The position numbers and the translations under genes are program-made. Of a stretch of DNA of 47,311 nt, positions 1 to 11,688 are shown in pieces. Under the pieces are notes generated by a model. It worked only from the letters and a program-made list of their open reading frames with translations, searched no databases and had not been told where the DNA came from. Every line of letters starts with the position of its first letter. Positions within the stretch are counted from its first letter, which is position 1. Source of the stretch: Acidobacteriota bacterium (GTDB taxonomy: Bacteria; Acidobacteriota; Blastocatellia; RBC074); assembly GCA_019639255.1 (NCBI GenBank), contig JAHBSF010000002.1, positions 92,501 to 139,811 of the forward strand, written 5' to 3'.

Positions 1-68
1 TACGGGCGCACCGCCGCCGCCAGCCCCGCACCAATCAGCGAAGGAAGCAGTAAAAAAAGAAAAATCAT
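1..68 (-). CDS. hyfF: HyfF/NuoL-like antiporter subunit, N-terminal fragment
   Basis: The reading frame starts with ATG at 68 and runs off the left edge, so only the first 22 residues are visible: one hydrophobic, leucine-rich stretch (MIFLFLLLPSLIGAG). It lies 22 bp after the hyfE-like gene in the same direction. In hydrogenase-4 and Ehr operons the gene after hyfE is hyfF, a large proton-pumping antiporter-like membrane subunit, and the start of a first membrane helix fits. The identity rests mainly on gene order, because too little sequence is visible for a domain match. Confidence 0.6.
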   Translation of the reverse strand, partial: MIFLFLLLPSLIGAGLAAAVRP

Positions 69-90
69 CTTTGCAGCCCGAGAGCCTGCG

Positions 91-756
<666 letters not shown>

Positions 757-760
757 TTTC

Positions 761-1702
<942 letters not shown>

Positions 1703-1706
1703 TTCA

Positions 1707-3727
<2,021 letters not shown>

Positions 3728-3731
<4 letters not shown>

Positions 3732-4276
3732 TTCGTTCCCCGCTTTGGTCCGAAATGATGCGGCAACCGATCAATAGCCGTGAGTATTCCGCGCAGGATG
3801 TCGGCCGGTTCGGGTGGACAGCCCCCTACAATCACATCCACCGGAATGATGTCGGCTACGCTGCCGGCCACCGCATAGCTGCCTTTGAATACGCCGCAAT
3901 CACGGGCGCAATCGCCTACCGCGATGACGATCTTCGGCTCAGGCGTAGCCTCGTATGTCAGCCGCAGCGGCTCCGCCATATTGCGCGTTACCGGGCCCGT
4001 CACCAGCAGGCAATCCGCATGACGCGGCGAAGCCACGAAATGCAATCCGAAGCGTTCCAGATCGTAGTAAGGACTGAGCAGGCCCGTGATCTCGATTTCG
4101 CAGCCATTGCACGACCCGGCATCCACCTGCCGGATGTGCAGCGAGCGCCCAATCAGTTTGCGCGTGCGCTCTTCGATCCGTCGACCGATCGTCTCGATCC
4201 GCCGGTCGTCTTCCGCGACGGCGACCGGCTCGGTTACCACGGGAGTTTTCAGGATTTTTCCAAACAAACCGCGCAT
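3728..4276 (-). CDS. hyfI: NuoB/HyfI-like [4Fe-4S] subunit
   Basis: A 182-residue subunit of the NuoB/HycG/HyfI family, which carries the cluster nearest the quinone or NiFe site. The ligands are visible: Cys-x2-Cys-Glu in GSCNGCEIEI, a third Cys in VGDCARDCG and a fourth in GGCPPEP, the usual N2-type arrangement. SPRHADCLLVTGPVTRNM is the family signature. It is the first gene of the membrane-complex operon; the start is ATG 4276 with GAGG about 11 bases upstream. Whether the complex is a hydrogenase depends on the HyfG-like partner, which lies outside the window. Confidence 0.9.
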
Positions 4277-4326
4277 ATCGTTTCAGTTTCCTCTGGAAAC
4301 CGGCAATTCCCGGTCAAGAAAGAAAG

Positions 4327-4418
4327 AGAGATGACGGAACAGACGGAAATGTACGGAACAAACGAAATGTTTGACCATTTTCGTGATTTCCGTCCATTTT
4401 CGTTTGTTTCGCCGTCCC
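4327..4418. repeat. Intergenic palindrome, copy 1
   Basis: An imperfect inverted repeat built from GACGGAACA / CGGAACAAACGAAA words on one side and TTTCGTTTGTTTCGCCGTC on the other. It lies between the ArsR gene and the hyf-like operon. It belongs to the palindrome family seen throughout the window and would fold into a long hairpin in RNA of either strand. Confidence 0.85.
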
Positions 4419-4512
4419 TATCGAAAAAAAAGCCGGCAGGACTGCGCATCTGCGAAAGCCTGCAAGTCTTTTGTCCAAAAAATCGAGCCTTTCTTCAGGC
4501 CCGAATTTTTCT

Positions 4513-4863
<351 letters not shown>

Positions 4864-4888
4864 CCGGATTCTCCACTGATTCAGCAAT

Positions 4889-4918
4889 TGCAAGCATTAG
4901 CATCTATGAAGACTTGCA
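4889..4918. promoter_or_regulatory. Candidate ArsR operator
   Basis: TGCAAG and CTTGCA form a perfect 6-bp inverted repeat separated by 18 bases. It overlaps the expected transcription start and early leader of the ArsR gene, a normal place for an autorepressor to bind. The short arms make this tentative. Confidence 0.35.
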
Positions 4919-4919
4919 G

Positions 4920-4948
4920 ATACTATCTTTGGATTGAATGGTTGTCAA
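4920..4948 (-). promoter_or_regulatory. Sigma-70 type promoter of the ArsR gene
   Basis: Read on the minus strand there is TTGACA, a 17-base spacer, then TAGTAT: a perfect -35, ideal spacing and a -10 with four or five consensus bases. Expected start is near 4913, about 50 bases before ATG 4863. Confidence 0.75.
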
Positions 4949-4968
4949 CATCCTGGAGCGCGTCTTAG

Positions 4969-5129
4969 AGCGGTTTCGATTTTGGTGTTCAGTACTCTGT
5001 AAACAAAGTTTTTGAGTTATCAGCCCCGGAGCGGCGAAGGAGCTGTAGCCTGGTGCGTGAGCGCCAGGTCAGTAGGCGAAAAACGTCCGAGCCCTGAAAG
5101 GGCGAAAGATCTTCCGCCCCTTTGGGGCT
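4969..5129. repeat. Half copy of an inverted-repeat element
   Basis: The first part, from AGCGGTTTCGATTTTGGTG through the CAGTACTCTGTAAACAAAG block, the GGTGCGTGAGCGCC block and the AGCCCTGAAAGGGCGAAAGA block, matches the left arm and centre of the complete 296-bp element at 29887-30182. The right arm is missing. The inner end abuts the broken toxin-like frame at 5131, so the insertion or its decay appears to have truncated that gene. Confidence 0.8.
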
Positions 5130-5130
5130 T

Positions 5131-5283
5131 TCAAAACGCGCTCTTAAAGTGCAGCGATGGGTGTTTCGGGTCGGACTTGAGTAGCTTGAAGTTTTTATCT
5201 GCGAGGGCGCGCACATCGGCGGGGGGTTGGCGGTACATGCGCCAGAATTGAGGTGAGGCGTAATGTCTCACAGTGGCTCGCAT
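5131..5283 (-). pseudogene. Truncated RelE/ParE-like toxin remnant
   Basis: A short frame of 50 residues starting at ATG 5283. It reads RHYASPQFWRMYRQ, then RALADKNFKLLKSDPKHPSL and HFKS before an abrupt stop. The pattern FW..Y...P..VR.LADKNF.LLK.DP.HPSLHFK is familiar from small RelE/ParE-superfamily toxins of type II toxin-antitoxin systems, which normally go on for 35-45 more residues (usually a strand with R..LAV...Y..). Here the frame ends exactly where the half copy of the inverted-repeat element begins. The function is presumably lost. The family assignment is from pattern memory and should be checked with a profile search. Confidence 0.55.
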
Positions 5284-5464
5284 GTTCCCTGCGCAAAATC
5301 CTCTTCCGCCTGTTTAATTAGTGCATCAAGGCGGCTGGCAAACATTAGCCGTAGCAGACGGAAACCATCCCCGAAAGGCCCTGCATCCGATAAGCGTCGC
5401 ACCGTTCACGGATCGCGGCGTTGTAGAGTTCCCGTTCCTGATAACCGATTCGCAAATTGACCAT
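5268..5464 (-). pseudogene. Frameshifted partner-gene remnant upstream of the toxin
   Basis: Two overlapping frames read as parts of one small protein. The first runs from ATG 5464 (MVNLRIGYQERELYNAAIRE, then RCDAYRMQGLS). A switch near 5345-5355 continues as GDGFRLLRLMFASRLDALIK and ends EDFAQGTCEPL, overlapping the toxin start by 16 bases. An upstream gene ending in an acidic tail and overlapping the toxin fits an antitoxin position, but I do not recognise the family. The likely frameshift and the palindrome copy just upstream (from 5491) suggest a degraded locus. Confidence 0.35.
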
Positions 5465-5490
5465 ATCCGTCCGGCCGTGTTCCGATCGGT

Positions 5491-5590
5491 AAGAGATAAC
5501 GGAACAAACGAAATGAAACGAAAATTACCGAAAAGTTGAATATTTCCCTAGTTTCCGTCTTATTTCGTTTGTTCCGTTATCTCTCTTCTT
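5491..5590. repeat. Intergenic palindrome, copy 2
   Basis: Starts AAGAGATAACGGAACAAACG and ends CGTTTGTTCCGTTATCTCTC, with a near-complete inverted repeat between. The bases just beyond (GCCCCAAAGTCGGGCGGGTT) look like a decayed form of the shoulder sequence seen beside the copies at 27 kb, 32.8 kb and 47.2 kb. The remaining interval 5591-5734 shows no gene. Confidence 0.9.
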
Positions 5591-5734
5591 CGCCCCAAAG
5601 TCGGGCGGGTTCATTCAGCCGACGGACCGGGAAGATCCGTGTCAACCTGCTCATCGGCTCGTCTAATATGCTATGCTCTTGTAGCGCTATTCAACGGGCC
5701 GACTCCATCCCCCCGGATCGGCCGTCCAGCCCCG

Positions 5735-5789
5735 GTACTGATCAAGTACTGATCAAGTACTGAGGCGGTACTGAGGCGATATTGATAAC
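5735..5789. promoter_or_regulatory. Tandem 11-bp repeats upstream of the secreted YHS-like gene
   Basis: Four contiguous 11-bp units: GTACTGATCAA twice, then GTACTGAGGCG twice, followed by a degraded fifth (ATATTGATAAC). The period is one helical turn, so a protein could bind each unit on the same face of the DNA. The array ends about 30 bp before ATG 5819, where an operator or activator site would lie. The regulator is unknown. Confidence 0.6.
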
Positions 5790-5818
5790 GACGGGTTATG
5801 GCAAAGGGGGATAGGAGC

Positions 5819-6499
5819 ATGAAATCCGGAATCAAAATACCATCGACGGTTGCGGCCGTCGTATTTATGCTCGCGGCGCTTTCGGCCGGCGTATCTGCGC
5901 AGGGCGGCGGGCGCGGTATGGGCGGCAATCAACCGCAGGATATGCGGACAATCCATGCGCTGTTTGACGCTCACAAAAAAATCACGCGCAAGGTTTCAAA
6001 TATAGAAAACGGAGTCGAAACCCTCACCGAATCCGACGATCCGACCGTAAAGGCCTACATCATCGAACATACCTGGGCGATGAAAAAAAGACTGGAAAAC
6101 AATCAGCCCATACGCCAGTGGGATCCGCTGTTCGCCGAACTGTTCAAACACGCCGGAAAAATCAGAATGGAAGTGGCCAATACCGATAAGGGCGTCAAGG
6201 TAGTCGAGACTTCGACCGATCCTTACGTGGTCAAACTCATACAGGCGCACGCAGCCGGCGTATCGGAATTCGTAGCCGAGGGTATGTCGGTTATGCACAA
6301 GGAACACCCGCTGCCGGGCAGTGCAACCCCGGAACGGGAATTTCTCGGCAAGGGCGACGGAGTGACTACGTGTCCGGTGACGGGCGAACCGGTGAACAAA
6401 AATATCAGCGCCGAAATATTCGGACGCACCGTATATTTCTGCTGCGAGAGTTGCCGCGATGCGGTAAAGAAAAATCCCGAGCTGTATCTGAAGCCTTGA
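5819..6499 (+). CDS. Exported helical protein with C-terminal YHS/TRASH-like metal domain
   Basis: A 226-residue protein with a Sec signal peptide ([22 protein letters not shown], cleavage after ALSAGVSA). The middle is a helical region beginning [20 protein letters not shown] with repeated TDP.V..I..H patterns. The end has [13 protein letters not shown], then [20 protein letters not shown]: Cys pairs and aromatics as in YHS/TRASH domains, which bind copper or other metals. ATG 5819 is preferred over 5798 because a GGGGGATAGGAG stretch precedes it. It converges on narK across a palindrome. Its closeness to the nitrogen-oxide cluster suggests metal delivery or a redox role in the periplasm, but this is inference. 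Confidence 0.8.
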   Translation: MKSGIKIPSTVAAVVFMLAALSAGVSAQGGGRGMGGNQPQDMRTIHALFDAHKKITRKVSNIENGVETLTESDDPTVKAYIIEHTWAMKKRLENNQPIRQWDPLFAELFKHAGKIRMEVANTDKGVKVVETSTDPYVVKLIQAHAAGVSEFVAEGMSVMHKEHPLPGSATPEREFLGKGDGVTTCPVTGEPVNKNISAEIFGRTVYFCCESCRDAVKKNPELYLKP

Positions 6500-6503
6500 T
6501 GGC

Positions 6504-6604
6504 AAACCGCGGAATACGCGTGAGACCTGGACGCGGAATTCACGGAAACGAAATTTTCGTTCCGTGAATTCCGCCCCCTGGTTTCCGCGTATTCCGCGGT
6601 TTTT
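6504..6604. repeat. Palindrome of the second word type, between convergent genes
   Basis: AAACCGCGGAATACGCG on the left and CGCGTATTCCGCGGTTT on the right enclose a second inverted pair around AATTCACGGAA. It lies between the converging stop codons of the YHS-like gene and narK and touches the narK stop. Followed by T-runs on the plus strand, it could serve as a bidirectional terminator. The words differ from the GGAACAAACGG type but the architecture is the same. Confidence 0.8.
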
Positions 6605-7751
6605 ATTCTCGTTTTGTGCAGACCCCCCAGCACACCAGAGCAAATGCGCCGAGCAGTAAGAATCCGATCGTATAGGTTCCGGTAGATTGTCTTATCGCGC
6701 CTAGCACGAGCGGCGGAAAATAACCGCCGAGTCCGCCCGCTGCACCTACAAGCCCCGTTACAGCGCCGACGGAGCCCGGAAAATACTGCGGTACGAGTTT
6801 GAATACCGCGCCGTTGCCGAGTCCTATTGCCGCCGCCATTCCGAGCGCGCCGATCGTGAAAGTTATGATGGACGGACACGCCAGAAAGACCGACATCACG
6901 GCGGTCGCCGGAAAGACCCAAAGCAGGATTTTTCTGCCGCCGATACGGTCCGCAAGCCACCCGCCCACAGGTCTGACAAGCGTGGCAAGCACCACGAACC
7001 CGGCCGTTCTGCGCCCCGCATCCGAGGGCGTGAGTTGAAACATCTCGGTAAGAAACGTCGGCAGGTAAATGCTCATCGCCACGAATCCGCCGAAGGTGAG
7101 AAAGTAATACAGGCTGAGCACCCAGCTCATACGGTCGCGCAGCGGTTGCATGGTTTCTGCAAATGACCTTGCGGGCGCGCGTCTCGGGGCGTCGCGCGCA
7201 AGCAGCATCCATAACCCGAGCCACACTACAAGCGCCGCGCCGAACGCCCAGAATCCCCACGCCAGCCCCAGCCCGGCAGCCAGAAGCGGGGATCCGAATG
7301 CGGCAAGCGATTGCCCGATGTTGCCCGCGCCGTAAACGCCGAGCGCCGTACCCTGCCGCGCCGGGGGATACCAACCGTTAACAAAACCCACGCCGACCGA
7401 AAAACTTGCAAGCGCCGCGCCGATGAAAAAACCGCAAGCGATCAGTTGCGCATAACTCGATACCCATCCCATCAAAAGCGCCGGAACTATCGACGCCGCG
7501 CAAACGAATGCAAAAATTATTCTCCCGCCGTAGCGGTCCGTCAGCATTCCGAGCGGTATGCGGCCGAGGCTGCCGAGCAGCACCGGCGTTGCAATCGCTA
7601 TGCTGACCTGTACGGGATTGAGATCGAGCCGCTCTTTGAGTATCGGCATCATGGCCGAGACCGAACCGAAGACGGCAAAACACAGGGCGAAGGCTCCGGT
7701 AGCGAGCGCCAGTTGCAGCGTATTGCCTTGAGGCTGTTCGGCGGTCGCCAT
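6603..7751 (-). CDS. narK: NarK-type nitrate/nitrite transporter (MFS)
   Basis: A 382-residue major facilitator with about 12 membrane helices. Motif A-like [15 protein letters not shown] follows helix 2, and [16 protein letters not shown] is the equivalent in the second half. The glycine-rich nitrate signatures are present: [19 protein letters not shown] and [16 protein letters not shown] in the second half. NarK proteins bring nitrate in with protons or exchange it for nitrite across the inner membrane. It is the last gene of the minus-strand cluster, three bases after the small membrane protein, and its stop touches the downstream palindrome. The direction and substrate preference cannot be told from sequence. 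Confidence 0.92.
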   Translation of the reverse strand: MATAEQPQGNTLQLALATGAFALCFAVFGSVSAMMPILKERLDLNPVQVSIAIATPVLLGSLGRIPLGMLTDRYGGRIIFAFVCAASIVPALLMGWVSSYAQLIACGFFIGAALASFSVGVGFVNGWYPPARQGTALGVYGAGNIGQSLAAFGSPLLAAGLGLAWGFWAFGAALVVWLGLWMLLARDAPRRAPARSFAETMQPLRDRMSWVLSLYYFLTFGGFVAMSIYLPTFLTEMFQLTPSDAGRRTAGFVVLATLVRPVGGWLADRIGGRKILLWVFPATAVMSVFLACPSIITFTIGALGMAAAIGLGNGAVFKLVPQYFPGSVGAVTGLVGAAGGLGGYFPPLVLGAIRQSTGTYTIGFLLLGAFALVCWGVCTKRE

Positions 7752-7754
7752 CCG

Positions 7755-7949
7755 TTACCTCCTATCGAGTGTATAGATATATCGGAGCAGTCCCGCCGCC
7801 AGAGCAAAACACCCGAGGCTCGCAAGCGCCGCCGGCCATACGACCGCCTCATCCCCGCCCAGATACGCGTTCATCGTCGCAGCCAGCAGCCACAATTGCA
7901 GCAGGACCAGAACGAGTACGATCGAAAGAATCCCGTATACGATCGTCAT
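7755..7949 (-). CDS. Small two-helix membrane protein (DUF6755-like)
   Basis: A 64-residue protein with two hydrophobic helices (VYGILSIVLVLVLLQLWLL and AALASLGCFALAAGLLRYIY) joined by a short loop with NAYLGGDEAV. I associate this pattern with the DUF6755 family of small proteins found beside Rieske and molybdenum-enzyme genes; this is from memory and not verified. The start is uncertain: ATG 7949 has no strong ribosome site, and an in-frame TTG a little upstream (LKKSFSREQRM) is possible. It sits between the Rieske gene and narK on the same strand, so it is likely an accessory subunit of the membrane complex. Confidence 0.7.
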   Translation of the reverse strand: MTIVYGILSIVLVLVLLQLWLLAATMNAYLGGDEAVVWPAALASLGCFALAAGLLRYIYTLDRR

Positions 7950-7989
7950 GCGTTGTTCGCGCGAAAATGATTTCTTCAACCTGCGCCTC

Positions 7990-8034
7990 GCTTTCGTTTC
8001 CGCCGATTTTTGCTTTCTGCGTATTCCGCGTTCT
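7990..8034. repeat. Half palindrome of the second word type
   Basis: Read on the minus strand, AGAACGCGGAATACGCAG directly follows the Rieske stop codon (TAG at 8037-8035). It matches one arm of the palindromes at 6504 and 24696 but has no clear second arm. Confidence 0.55.
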
Positions 8035-8571
8035 CTATACTGTGCCTGGTTCGACGCCCGTCGCATAGATGACGCCGTTGCGGATCTCGAGCGTGACGCG
8101 CGGAAGCGGGCGTCGCGGAGGACCCTGAAGCGGGCGGCCCGTTTCCAGATCGAATGACCCGTTATGGCACGGGCAGAAAAAACGGCCCTTGTCGACTTCC
8201 GGAACCACCGCACACGCCAGATGCGTGCATCGCTGATCGAAGGCGACGAACCTGTCTTCCGCCGTGCGTACAAGCAGACACGGATCGTGTTGGCCCGGAT
8301 ATGAAAAAGCCCGCGCACCGCCTACGGGCAGATCGATAACCGGCATGATCGCCGACACAGGCAACCGTCCCTGCCGCCGCCGCAGAAAGTTCTGCCACGC
8401 GATCCAGAACTGACCGGCGACGAAGGCGAGGCTCGTCAGCACGAGAAACTTCGTGAAATCGCGCCGCGCCACATACTGATCCTCCGGCCAGTCGATAGGG
8501 AAATCGCGCCGCCAGCGCGGCTGATCCGACATGGGTTTTCCGTCGGGCGGAATCGTCATCTGTTCTCTCAT
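8035..8571 (-). CDS. Membrane-anchored Rieske [2Fe-2S] protein (molybdoenzyme-associated)
   Basis: A 178-residue protein with a hydrophilic start, a twin-arginine-like anchor ([21 protein letters not shown]) and a Rieske domain. The cluster ligands are Cys and His in CTHLAC and CPCHNGSF, and the fold ends [13 protein letters not shown], as in arsenite-oxidase/cytochrome-type Rieske proteins. ATG 8571 overlaps the stop of the ferredoxin gene (ATGA), so the two are translated together. It would pass electrons between the membrane quinone or cytochrome and the molybdenum module. The usual quinol-oxidase partner is not next to it, so its exact partner is inferred; the NarI-like protein is the best candidate. 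Confidence 0.9.
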   Translation of the reverse strand: MREQMTIPPDGKPMSDQPRWRRDFPIDWPEDQYVARRDFTKFLVLTSLAFVAGQFWIAWQNFLRRRQGRLPVSAIMPVIDLPVGGARAFSYPGQHDPCLLVRTAEDRFVAFDQRCTHLACAVVPEVDKGRFFCPCHNGSFDLETGRPLQGPPRRPLPRVTLEIRNGVIYATGVEPGTV

Positions 8572-9242
8572 CGCTGTGCATCTCCCTCTTCGTAAGCGGC
8601 GAACATCAGATCATCAAGCCCCTCTGAATCGTCCGTCGCAGCCAGCCGGTTCCCGATCGGCTCGCTGTGCATCGCCGATGCCACGTCCAGATACTCGACT
8701 CTCCCCGTGCGCGGAACCATCATCTTTACCCGCGTAGTGATTGTTTGCCGCCCGAACTGAAAACGGTCGATCGGGCGCGAACGCGGGCGCAACAACTCGA
8801 TTTCTTCGCGCGTTCCGTAAAACAGCGCCTGACTCGGGCACACGGTCGCGCACATCGGTTTTTTGCCGATCGAGGTTCGGTCGTAGCACATGTCGCACTT
8901 CATCATCATCATCAGGTCCGATTGCATGCGCGGCACTCCGAAAGGACAGGCCAGCACGCAGTTGTTGCACGCAATGCACCGCGGCTTGCGCGCCGACTGC
9001 ACGACTCCGTCCTCGGTTCGCTTGATTGCGTCGGCCGGACATACTTCGGCGCACGTCGGCTGATCGCAGTGCATGCAGATGACGGGCAACGTCTGAACCG
9101 ACGCCGCACGATCCACGTATTCGAGATGGATCATCGGGTAACCGCGATGCGTGTCGCACTCGCTGCACGCCTGCACGCACGCCTGGCAGCCGATGCAGCG
9201 GTTCGGGTCGACGAAAAATTCCAGCTTTTCCGGTACACCCAT
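8568..9242 (-). CDS. Four-cluster [4Fe-4S] ferredoxin subunit (NrfC/DmsB-like)
   Basis: A 224-residue electron-transfer subunit with four cysteine groups: [11 protein letters not shown] (16-26), [28 protein letters not shown], and CDMC with CATVCP. This is the DmsB/NrfC/HybA-type arrangement that wires a molybdopterin catalytic subunit to a membrane partner. No export signal is visible, so it faces the cytoplasm like the neighbouring NasA-type protein. ATG 9242 follows GAGGTGAAAG. The long C-terminal tail after residue 165 (beginning [18 protein letters not shown]) lacks cysteines. The gene overlaps the Rieske gene by four bases and is separated from the catalytic gene by a palindrome. Confidence 0.9.
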   Translation of the reverse strand: MGVPEKLEFFVDPNRCIGCQACVQACSECDTHRGYPMIHLEYVDRAASVQTLPVICMHCDQPTCAEVCPADAIKRTEDGVVQSARKPRCIACNNCVLACPFGVPRMQSDLMMMMKCDMCYDRTSIGKKPMCATVCPSQALFYGTREEIELLRPRSRPIDRFQFGRQTITTRVKMMVPRTGRVEYLDVASAMHSEPIGNRLAATDDSEGLDDLMFAAYEEGDAQR

Positions 9243-9260
9243 CTTTCACCTCAAGGGAAA

Positions 9261-9355
9261 GAGCGAGTACGGAACAAACGAAAACAGACGGAACAAACAG
9301 AAAGATCATATCCTTCCGTTTGTTCCGTTTGTTTCCGTTTGTTCCGTACTCGCTC
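9261..9355. repeat. Intercistronic palindrome that encodes a protein end
   Basis: GAGCGAGTACGGAACAAACG on the left and GTTTGTTCCGTACTCGCTC on the right form a long inverted repeat. Unusually the NasA-type gene reads into it: its last 15 or so residues ([15 protein letters not shown]) and its stop at 9306 are encoded by the palindrome. Confidence 0.9.
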
Positions 9356-11564
9356 CTGCTTTCCGGACCGAGAGACGCGCCGCACAGACCTTGTATTCGG
9401 GTATCTTCGAAATTGGGTCCTGCGCGGCGATCGTCAGTTGATTGGCGCTCTGGCGTCCCGGCCAGTGATAGGGAATGAAAATCGTATCGGGCCTGATCGT
9501 TTTGACTACGTGCGCACGAAGCGTGATTGCGCCGCGGCGCGTTTCGGCCGTAGCCCAATCTCCGTCGCGGATGCCGAGCTTTTCGGCGAGTTGCGGATGC
9601 AGTTCTATACGCGGCTCCGGATACTGCTCGACAAGCGGCCCTATACGCCGCGTCTGCGTCCCGGAAAGAAACTGGCTGACCACCCTGCCCGTAGTCAGCA
9701 TCAGCGGATACTCGTCGTCCACGTCTTCGGTCGGCGGCGTATAAGGAGCTATGTTGAACCTCGCGCGGCCGTCGGGAAAATAAAACGGACCGGCGCCTCT
9801 GGCTACGGGATTCCACGATCCCGGTTCGAACAGTCTCGGCGTGCCCGGATGATTCTCATCCGTACAGGGCCAGAACACGCCGCCCTGCCGCTCGATCTTT
9901 TCATACGTGATGCCGGAATAATCGGCCACGCCTCCCTTCGACGCCAGCCGCAGTTCCTCGAAAATCTCGCCCGGATCGGAGAACGTAAACCCCTGCGGAC
10001 GGCCGAGAGCGTGCGCCAGATCCTGAATTATCCGCCAGTCCTGCCGCGCCTCGCCCGGCGGGTCGACGGCCTTGTTGATCTTGATGACGCGCCCCTCGAT
10101 CTGGGTGACCACGCCCTCGTCCTCTTCGTGCAGCGAACCCGGCAGCACCAGGTCGGCGTGCTGCGCCGTTTCGTTCAGGAAGAAATCTATAGCTACATAA
10201 AATTCCAGCTTGTCGAGCATGCGCGCTACGAAATTGTTGTCGGGCAACGATACCTTCGGATTGAAGCAGATCGAGAGCAGGCCGCGCACCTCGCCGCGGT
10301 CGATGCGCCGAAAGATTTCATATGCATCTACGCCCGGCCCCGGAATGTCGTCTGCATCCACGCCCCATACGTCTGCAATGTAAGCGCGATGTTCCGGGTT
10401 CGAGATGTCGCGAGCGCCGGGCAGTTGATCGCACTTCTGCCCGTGTTCGCGCCCGCCCTGCCCGTTGCCCTGTCCCGTGATCGTGGCATAACCGCATCCC
10501 GGCCGCCCGATTCGCCCCGAGGCGAGCACGATGTTTATTGCGCCGAGCACGTTCTGCACGCCGTGGCTGTGATGCTCTATGCCGCGCGCGTGCATAAGAA
10601 AGCTGGTTTTCGCCCGCCCCCACCACTCGGCGGCCTGGCGTATTGCACGTTCGGCGATGCCCGTGACCTCGGCGGTGCGCCGCGGCGTCCATTCGCGCAC
10701 GCTTTCGGCGAGGGCTTCAAATCCCACCGTGTGATTGTCGATGAAATCGCGGTCGAGCCAGTCGTGCTCGATCATGAGATTCAGTATGCCGTTGAACAGC
10801 GCGATGTCGCGCCCCGGTTTGATCGGAAGAAACAGGTCGCAGGTGCGCGCAATCGGCGTGATGCGCGGATCGACCACTATGATGCGCGCGCCGCGCTCGC
10901 GCGCCTGCCACACATAATTTGTCGTTATCGGCGCGCATTCGGCGACGTTCGCACCGCTGATCCATACCACCTCGGCGTCGAGTATGTCCGACCACGGATT
11001 GGCCGCGCGGTCGATGCCGAACGCCTTCTTGTTGCCCGCAGCGGCGCTGACCATGCATAGCCTTCCGTTGTAGTCGATGTTCGACGTGCGCAGGCATACG
11101 CGCGCGAATTTGCCCATCAGATAGGCTTTTTCAGTCGTCAGGCTCGCGCCGCTCAGTATCGCAAATGCGTCGCGCCCGTGTTCGGACTGAATGCGGTTGA
11201 TTTCTGATGCGGTGCGGCGAACGGCTTCTTCATAAGACATCGGGCGAAATCCGCCCGGGGCGCTTTCGTCGCGCGCAAGAGCTGTAAGCAAACGGTCGGG
11301 ATGCGCGCCCTGCAAATAGCGTTTTACGCCCTTCGGACACAGCATGCCGCGATTGAACGCAAAGTCCTCGCGCGGCTCGAACCCGATCACGACATCGTCC
11401 TTGACCTTCAACTCGATGCCGCACTGCTGACCGCAGAAACAGCAGTGCGTCTTGACCACGCGGTCCGGTTCGATGCCGGTCGCAAGCCTGACGCCGGTCG
11501 AAAATGCCGGGTGCGGTCCGTAGCGCTCGTTGATGCTTTGTTGCTGCTGCGGCAGTCTGGCCAT
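9306..11564 (-). CDS. NasA/NarB-type molybdopterin oxidoreductase, probable cytoplasmic nitrate reductase catalytic subunit
   Basis: A 752-residue Mo-bis-MGD enzyme. The N-terminal [4Fe-4S] site is C41-x2-C44-x3-C48-x27-C76. A Cys in [12 protein letters not shown] (C170) sits where NapA and NasA have their molybdenum ligand. The C-terminal cofactor-binding domain ends with [16 protein letters not shown], a signature of assimilatory-type enzymes. There is no twin-arginine signal, so it is cytoplasmic, and it lacks the extra C-terminal [2Fe-2S] domain of many NasA proteins. ATG 11564 follows GAGGAGAG. Its neighbours (ferredoxin, Rieske, NarI-like cytochrome, NarK) suggest a quinol-linked nitrate reductase, but a formate or other oxoanion substrate is not excluded. 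The last residues come from a palindrome. Confidence 0.88.
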   Translation of the reverse strand: MARLPQQQQSINERYGPHPAFSTGVRLATGIEPDRVVKTHCCFCGQQCGIELKVKDDVVIGFEPREDFAFNRGMLCPKGVKRYLQGAHPDRLLTALARDESAPGGFRPMSYEEAVRRTASEINRIQSEHGRDAFAILSGASLTTEKAYLMGKFARVCLRTSNIDYNGRLCMVSAAAGNKKAFGIDRAANPWSDILDAEVVWISGANVAECAPITTNYVWQARERGARIIVVDPRITPIARTCDLFLPIKPGRDIALFNGILNLMIEHDWLDRDFIDNHTVGFEALAESVREWTPRRTAEVTGIAERAIRQAAEWWGRAKTSFLMHARGIEHHSHGVQNVLGAINIVLASGRIGRPGCGYATITGQGNGQGGREHGQKCDQLPGARDISNPEHRAYIADVWGVDADDIPGPGVDAYEIFRRIDRGEVRGLLSICFNPKVSLPDNNFVARMLDKLEFYVAIDFFLNETAQHADLVLPGSLHEEDEGVVTQIEGRVIKINKAVDPPGEARQDWRIIQDLAHALGRPQGFTFSDPGEIFEELRLASKGGVADYSGITYEKIERQGGVFWPCTDENHPGTPRLFEPGSWNPVARGAGPFYFPDGRARFNIAPYTPPTEDVDDEYPLMLTTGRVVSQFLSGTQTRRIGPLVEQYPEPRIELHPQLAEKLGIRDGDWATAETRRGAITLRAHVVKTIRPDTIFIPYHWPGRQSANQLTIAAQDPISKIPEYKVCAARLSVRKAGASTEQTETNGTNGRI

Positions 11565-11583
11565 GATCTCTCCTCAGGGGAAG

Positions 11584-11688
11584 AAGAGAGATAACGGAAC
11601 AAACGAAAATAGACGAAACAAACGGACAGAATCATCCATCTACGTCCGTTTGTTTCGTATCATTTCGTTTGTTCCGTTATCTCTCTTC
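11584..11688. repeat. Intercistronic palindrome, copy between NarI-like and NasA-like genes
   Basis: AGAGAGATAACGGAACAAAC on the left and GTTTGTTCCGTTATCTCTC on the right. The TAA in the GAGAGATAACGG word (11677-11679 on the minus strand) is the stop codon of the NarI-like gene, preceded by Glu-Glu-Arg codons also from the repeat. Confidence 0.92.

Noticed and set aside
4934-4948. TTGA-N7-TCAA as an FNR site upstream of the ArsR gene
   Set aside because: The FNR family needs six bases between TTGA and TCAA; here there are seven, and it overlaps the -35 box.
8667-11060. A 797-codon open frame on the plus strand opposite the NasA-type and ferredoxin genes
   Set aside because: It is antisense to genes with clear cofactor motifs, is rich in Arg and His, and has no recognisable domain. 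Long opposite frames are expected in GC-rich coding DNA.
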